Source of the DNA: an uncultured Acetatifactor sp.
Lineage (GTDB): Bacteria; Bacillota; Clostridia; Lachnospirales; Lachnospiraceae
Assembly (NCBI GenBank): GCA_910578995.1
Contig: CAJTSY010000112.1
Location: forward strand, 1,576-12,700
Direction: 5' to 3'
Length of the DNA stretch: 11,125 nucleotides
Part shown: one piece after another, positions 7,944-11,125 of the stretch
Position numbering within the stretch: the first letter of the stretch is position 1
Layout of the letters: every line of letters starts with the position of its first letter
Translations under genes and position numbers: made by a program
The notes under the pieces: model-generated
The model's database searches: none
Seen by the model: only the letters and a program-made list of their open reading frames with translations
Told to the model about the DNA's origin: nothing

Positions 7944-8018
7944 CCATAGTACCCGGATATCGGCATAGATTTTCCGGCCGCTAAGTGCAGTGGCCGTAAA
8001 TTTTATGGGGTACTCTGG
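7944..8018. repeat. Second imperfect palindrome, after the ABC2 stop
   Basis: CCATAGTACCC (7944-7954) pairs with GGGTACTCTGG (8008-8018) with one mismatch. Inside, AGATTT...CCGGCC (about 7968-7979) pairs with GGCCGTAAATTTT (about 7992-8004) with two mismatches, leaving a loop of about 12 bases. It starts 43 bases past the ABC2 stop in the direction of transcription. With the 91-bp palindrome it accounts for most of the 272-bp gap between the two ABC genes, in which no gene is visible. Confidence 0.6.
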
Positions 8019-8060
8019 ATTGTGCCGCTGTTATCTAATGCAGTCTCTGCGTATCGGCGC

Positions 8061-10040
8061 CTATATGGGAGCACCTGCCTTATAATACTTACTTTGTACG
8101 CCAAACATGCAGGCATAACTGCCGTTTTTCTCCATCAGTTCCTCATGGGATCCCGTTTCCTTTATCACGCCGCCTTCCAGGAGCACAATCCGGTCACAGA
8201 AACGAGTGGAGGCAAAGCGGTGGGAGATGTAGACGGAGGTTTTCCCCTGTGTAAGGGTCTGGTACTGTAGATAAAGATTGTTTTCCGCAATGGGGTCCAG
8301 GGCCGCGGTGGGTTCGTCCAGGATGAGAATGGAACTGTCCTTGTAGATGGCCCTGGCTAGAACCAGTTTCTGCATTTCCCCGCCGGAAAAGTCCACTCCG
8401 TCGTCGTAGATTCCCTTCATCAGGTGGGTGTTCATCCCATGGGGAAGGCTATGGACTTTTTCATAAATTCCCGAAGCCTTCATGGCCCGGAGGGCATCCT
8501 CTCTCGCCCCGGGGCGGTCCGGATCCGCGCTTGCAACAAACTCGAAAACGGTAAAGGCAATAGGACGGACTTCCTGAAAAACTGCGGAAATCAGGGAGTA
8601 ATAGTCCTCAATGTTGTATTCCTCTATATTTTTCCCGTTTACCAGGATTTCTCCTTTGGTGGGTTGGAGCAGCCCGCAGATCAGCTTTACAAGGGTGGTT
8701 TTTCCCGCGCCGTTTAGTCCCACAAGAGCCAGTTTTTCCCCCTTCTCAATCCGCAGGTTTATGCCCTTCAGCGTATCTGTACCGGCTCCGTCGTAGCGGT
8801 ACCATACATCCTTTAGTTCGATGGAAACAGGGCCGGAAGGGAGCGCGCATCCCCTGCTGTGGTTGAACTTGTCAGGATAGTCATAAAATTCCCGGTAATA
8901 GGCGAGTTTTTCCGCCCGGGTATTCAGTTTGGCAAAGTCCGCGATAATATTCTCGAAAAAACCTCCCAGACTTAGAAGCATATTAAAATAAAACACAAAT
9001 TCTCCCACATTGATGCCGCCATCCAGCAAAAAGGCGATGAGGACAAAATAAACGGCCCCGTTCTTAACCAGGTCCATCAGCCAGTACACAAGCCTGGCCC
9101 AGAGTTCCCGCAGGCTGCAGCGCCTGTCCCAGGCCAGAATGAACGCCTGGTACCCCTCCATCATCCTTTGCAGCCAGCCCTCCAGGCCGTATAGTTTGAT
9201 GTCCTTTGCCAGGGAGAAATCGCCGGAAAGTTCGTTCAAATAGTTCCGCTTCCGAATCTCTTTCTCCCAATTGTGTTTGTTTTTCTCATAATAGGCCGGG
9301 CGCCATCTGGAAGTAAAATAGGATACGGAAGATACCGCGGCAATCACAGCCACAAGGAGAGGATTTAGTATGGTCAGCACCGAGACATAGGCGGCGATAG
9401 CCGTCACATGATAAAGCCCGCCGGACAAATCCCTCCAGAAATATTCCATGGAACAATTGCCCCTGAAGGCGTCTTCCCAGGCATATCCGCTGATCTCTTT
9501 GAAATCCTGTCTGAAAGTAGTTTCATAGTCCATTTCATAATTTTCCCGGGCACGCATTTGAGCCAGGCAGGCCAGAGTGGGATAGTAGGTCCTTCCCTCC
9601 TGCCGGGAGATGATGAAATCCTGAAGCAGGTTCAGCAGAATACTCAGGGCAATAAATACGGCGCAGACTGCCAGAAGCTGCCCGAATGTGGAACCGGTGC
9701 TGATGGAATTGATAAGCCGCCCCGGAAAGTAATCCGTCACGAGAGACCGGGCTATCTCCGGCAGGAAGGCTGCAAAAACAAAGAAGACAAACCACTTATC
9801 CAGTTTCCACAGCTTTTTTACGGCCCAGAGAAGACAGCCTGTCCGGGAATATTTTCGTTTTTTCTTCCGGGGTTCCGGCTGCTTTTGCGTCGTATTCTTT
9901 TGTAACGTTCTCTTTTGCGCCGTATTCTTTTGTACAGTTCTCTTTTGTGCCGTATTCTTTTGTGCCGTATTCCTTTGCACAGTTCTCTTTTGTGTCGTTC
10001 TTTTTTGTGCCGTATTCTTTTTCACGTCGTTTTCTTCCAT
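8061..10040 (-). CDS. ABC half-transporter 2, exporter type, with N-terminal pentapeptide array
   Basis: This is a 659-residue half-transporter, longer than the family's usual 570-620 because of an N-terminal extension of about 65 residues. Residues 7-51 are nine pentapeptides of the form QK(N/R)T(A/V/T/L), followed by a strongly basic PRKKKRK stretch. The membrane domain spans about 75-370 and the ATPase about 405-650. Motifs: Walker A GLNGAGKTT 441-449, Q-loop Gln489, signature SGGEMQ 552-557, Walker B ILILDEP with Glu576, and switch His607. The start is supported by GGAGG eight bases before the ATG at 10040, so the repeat array is very likely translated. It lies upstream of ABC half-transporter 1 in the same direction, and the two probably form a heterodimer. 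The extension is predicted cytoplasmic, highly positive and probably disordered; its function is unknown. The ABC call is very secure and the substrate is not known. Confidence 0.93.
   Translation of the reverse strand: MEENDVKKNTAQKRTTQKRTVQRNTAQKNTAQKRTVQKNTAQKRTLQKNTTQKQPEPRKKKRKYSRTGCLLWAVKKLWKLDKWFVFFVFAAFLPEIARSLVTDYFPGRLINSISTGSTFGQLLAVCAVFIALSILLNLLQDFIISRQEGRTYYPTLACLAQMRARENYEMDYETTFRQDFKEISGYAWEDAFRGNCSMEYFWRDLSGGLYHVTAIAAYVSVLTILNPLLVAVIAAVSSVSYFTSRWRPAYYEKNKHNWEKEIRKRNYLNELSGDFSLAKDIKLYGLEGWLQRMMEGYQAFILAWDRRCSLRELWARLVYWLMDLVKNGAVYFVLIAFLLDGGINVGEFVFYFNMLLSLGGFFENIIADFAKLNTRAEKLAYYREFYDYPDKFNHSRGCALPSGPVSIELKDVWYRYDGAGTDTLKGINLRIEKGEKLALVGLNGAGKTTLVKLICGLLQPTKGEILVNGKNIEEYNIEDYYSLISAVFQEVRPIAFTVFEFVASADPDRPGAREDALRAMKASGIYEKVHSLPHGMNTHLMKGIYDDGVDFSGGEMQKLVLARAIYKDSSILILDEPTAALDPIAENNLYLQYQTLTQGKTSVYISHRFASTRFCDRIVLLEGGVIKETGSHEELMEKNGSYACMFGVQSKYYKAGAPI
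9888..10022 (-). repeat. 15-bp coding tandem repeat, nine units
   Basis: Nine consecutive 15-bp units encode the pentapeptide array at residues 7-51 of ABC half-transporter 2. Lys/Arg at position 2 and Thr at position 4 are constant; position 3 alternates mainly between Asn and Arg, and position 5 is Ala, Val, Thr or Leu. The first unit has Lys in place of Gln. Because the unit is a multiple of three, copy-number change would keep the frame, so length variation between strains is expected. Confidence 0.9.
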
Positions 10041-10180
10041 GACTTGTTCCTCCGCGAGTTATCTTCTTTCATTGCCATGTGCGGGCTTTTTCGCGTGAAT
10101 TCCGCACGGGAATCCTGATAAATTTCATCTAAAAGTGCTCAGAGAGCTGATTCCATGTTATCAGCATAGCACAAGGGCAT

Positions 10181-10233
10181 AAAAAAAGTGCAGTTTGTTG
10201 CCAAATAGCGAAAATTTGATGTCAACTGCACTT
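10181..10233 (-). terminator. Intrinsic-terminator-like hairpin after the kinase gene
   Basis: Perfect 10-bp arms AAGTGCAGTT and AACTGCACTT (10186-10195 and 10224-10233) enclose a 28-base loop. On the minus strand the hairpin runs straight into a run of seven T, two of them in the stem. This is right for ending a transcript from the kinase side. The loop is long and the stem is not very GC-rich, so efficiency may be partial, letting some transcription into the ABC genes. Confidence 0.65.
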
Positions 10234-10290
10234 GGGGTGAAGGGGGTGCATTGCGCTTTTTATGCGAAGCGGGGCGCCGGATGCAATGTG

Positions 10291-10404
10291 TGATATGTAA
10301 TGCGTTGGCGTGCGGCGTACTGATATGTAATGTGTCGGTGTGCGGCATACTGACATACAATGTGTCGGCGTGCGTCGTACTGACATGTAATGCGCAGACA
10401 TGCA
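10291..10404. repeat. 30-bp tandem repeat, three full units and a partial fourth
   Basis: Units span 10291-10320, 10321-10350 and 10351-10380, with a decaying fourth at 10381-10404. Units 1 and 2 differ at four positions and units 2 and 3 at six. All but one of the variable positions are transitions. The array begins six bases past the kinase stop codon. No spacers are present, so it is not a CRISPR array. On the minus strand it would encode a 10-residue periodic peptide, but that frame has no ribosome site. Confidence 0.9.
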
Positions 10405-10409
10405 TGGAG

Positions 10410-11054
10410 TTACTGGGGCAGCATCACCTCTGTGGAAAATGCCTCATCCTCTGATGCCCTGGTGATATGCCCGCCCAGTTTCTTTACGATGGCATCCACC
10501 TGGTTCAGGCCCAGGCCCCGGCCCTGCCCCCTGGTGGTGCCGAAATGAGTCTTTTTCCTCCCGCCGGCGGTATTTGTCAGGGCGAAATACAGGAAATTAC
10601 CCTTCATTTCCATATAAATGCGGATCAGCCGCTTCTCCGGAGGCAGCTCCATGCAGGCCTCCATGGCGTTGTCCAGGAGATTGCCGATGATGGTGCATAA
10701 ATCCAGTTCCGGCGTGGTCAGCAGCACCGGAATCCGCACTTCTGCCTTGATCCGGATCTGCCGCTCCCCCGCCAGGGAAAGCTTGCTGTTCAAAACGGCA
10801 TCCGCCGCCCGGTTGCCGGTTCTGATCACCGTTTCCACGTTGGTCAGGTCATCGTCCAGCATGTCCAGGTAGCACTGAATTTCGGCCAGTTCCCCTTTAG
10901 CTGCATGAACCTTCATGGCCTGGATGTGGTGCCTGTAATCATGCCGCCATCCCCGCATTTTTCCGTACATACTTTCCACTTCGGCGTAGTATTTCTGTAA
11001 GAGCTCCTGTTCAAAGAGCGTGACTTTTCTTTCAATCAGCTTGTCAAAAAACAT
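10410..11054 (-). CDS. GHKL-type sensor histidine kinase lacking membrane segments
   Basis: This is a 214-residue histidine kinase of the AgrC-like GHKL group. Residues 1-35 look like a short coiled coil. RHDYRHHI (37-44) carries the likely phospho-acceptor His38. The ATP-binding domain follows, with N-box NLLDNAMEAC (125-134, Asn129) and G-box GQGRGLGL (176-183). AAGGAG six bases upstream fixes the ATG at 11054, and the same frame meets a stop about 60 bases further upstream. AgrC-like kinases usually have about 400 residues with a multi-pass N-terminal sensor; none is present here. It is either a soluble kinase that gets its signal from a partner, or the 3' remnant of a longer gene. The partner response regulator is probably just outside the window. 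Control of the downstream ABC pair is suggested by position only. Confidence 0.87.
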   Translation of the reverse strand: MFFDKLIERKVTLFEQELLQKYYAEVESMYGKMRGWRHDYRHHIQAMKVHAAKGELAEIQCYLDMLDDDLTNVETVIRTGNRAADAVLNSKLSLAGERQIRIKAEVRIPVLLTTPELDLCTIIGNLLDNAMEACMELPPEKRLIRIYMEMKGNFLYFALTNTAGGRKKTHFGTTRGQGRGLGLNQVDAIVKKLGGHITRASEDEAFSTEVMLPQ

Positions 11055-11125
11055 GACATTCTCCTTGTGTAAATTGCTTTTCCAAAAACCAGTGATTTCT
11101 GCAGTCTCCGGTCATTACAGGTATT

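Larger units (their letters stand above)
10041..10409 (-). promoter_or_regulatory. Intergenic region between kinase and ABC2
   Basis: These 369 bp hold, in transcription order, a 30-bp tandem repeat array, a terminator-like hairpin, and the leader of ABC half-transporter 2. The leader carries an inverted pair GCTGAT-N8-ATCAGC at 10146-10165 that could be an operator. TTGGCA followed after 17 bases by TATGCC overlaps the terminator and could be a weak promoter. No small peptide gene with a ribosome site was found. Confidence 0.45.

Noticed and set aside
1142..10158. 13-bp match GCTGATTCCATGT at 1142-1154 and 10146-10158
   Set aside because: A match of this length is expected about once by chance in a window of this size, and the flanks do not match.
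10291..10404. CRISPR array
   Set aside because: Units are directly abutting with no spacers, and no cas genes are present.
10139..10405. 88-codon minus-strand frame with 10-residue repeats
   Set aside because: There is no ribosome site before its ATG, it reads through the terminator-like hairpin, and the periodicity is a by-product of the 30-bp repeat.
11044..11125. Possible 3' end of an upstream minus-strand gene overlapping the kinase start
   Set aside because: Only 26 codons are visible before a TGA at 11044-11046 and none is recognisable, so a gene cannot be supported.

Overview
The window looks like chromosomal DNA of a gut-type Clostridia, most likely Lachnospiraceae. This is inferred from AGGAGG-type ribosome sites, moderately high-GC codon use, a reversed-domain GH3 beta-glucosidase of the Butyrivibrio/Ruminococcus kind, paired ABC half-exporters and an AgrC-like GHKL kinase. 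No rRNA, tRNA, CRISPR array, insertion sequence or phage gene was seen.

Left half (1-5862), a probable glycoside-use locus. A major facilitator (MFS) permease reads leftward and runs off the window at base 1. It diverges across about 370 bp from a type-B carboxylesterase (1416-2975). The esterase is followed by a GH3 beta-glucosidase (3239-5862) in which the alpha/beta C-domain precedes the TIM barrel. The GH3 reading frame is broken near base 3340 by an apparent one-base loss. A 107-108 bp tandem repeat carrying a strong palindrome fills the gap between the two enzymes. Neither enzyme has a signal peptide. A reasonable inference is that the permease imports a decorated glycoside, the esterase removes acyl groups and the GH3 removes glucose in the cytoplasm.

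Right half (5983-11125), all on the minus strand. In transcription order it holds a short GHKL sensor kinase without membrane segments (11054-10410), a 30-bp tandem repeat, an intrinsic-terminator-like hairpin, ABC half-transporter 2 (10040-8061), a 272-bp gap built from two large imperfect palindromes, and ABC half-transporter 1 (7788-5983). The two ABC proteins are paralogues and probably form a heterodimeric exporter; the substrate is unknown. ABC half-transporter 2 carries an unusual N-terminal run of nine QK(N/R)T(A/V/T/L)-type pentapeptides, encoded by a 15-bp tandem repeat. The two halves converge at 5863-5982, where a GC-rich hairpin could stop transcription from both sides.

The most notable points are the ABC N-terminal pentapeptide array, the palindromic repeats placed between co-oriented genes, the frameshifted GH3 gene with an ATGA overlap, and the 30-bp tandem array next to the kinase gene.
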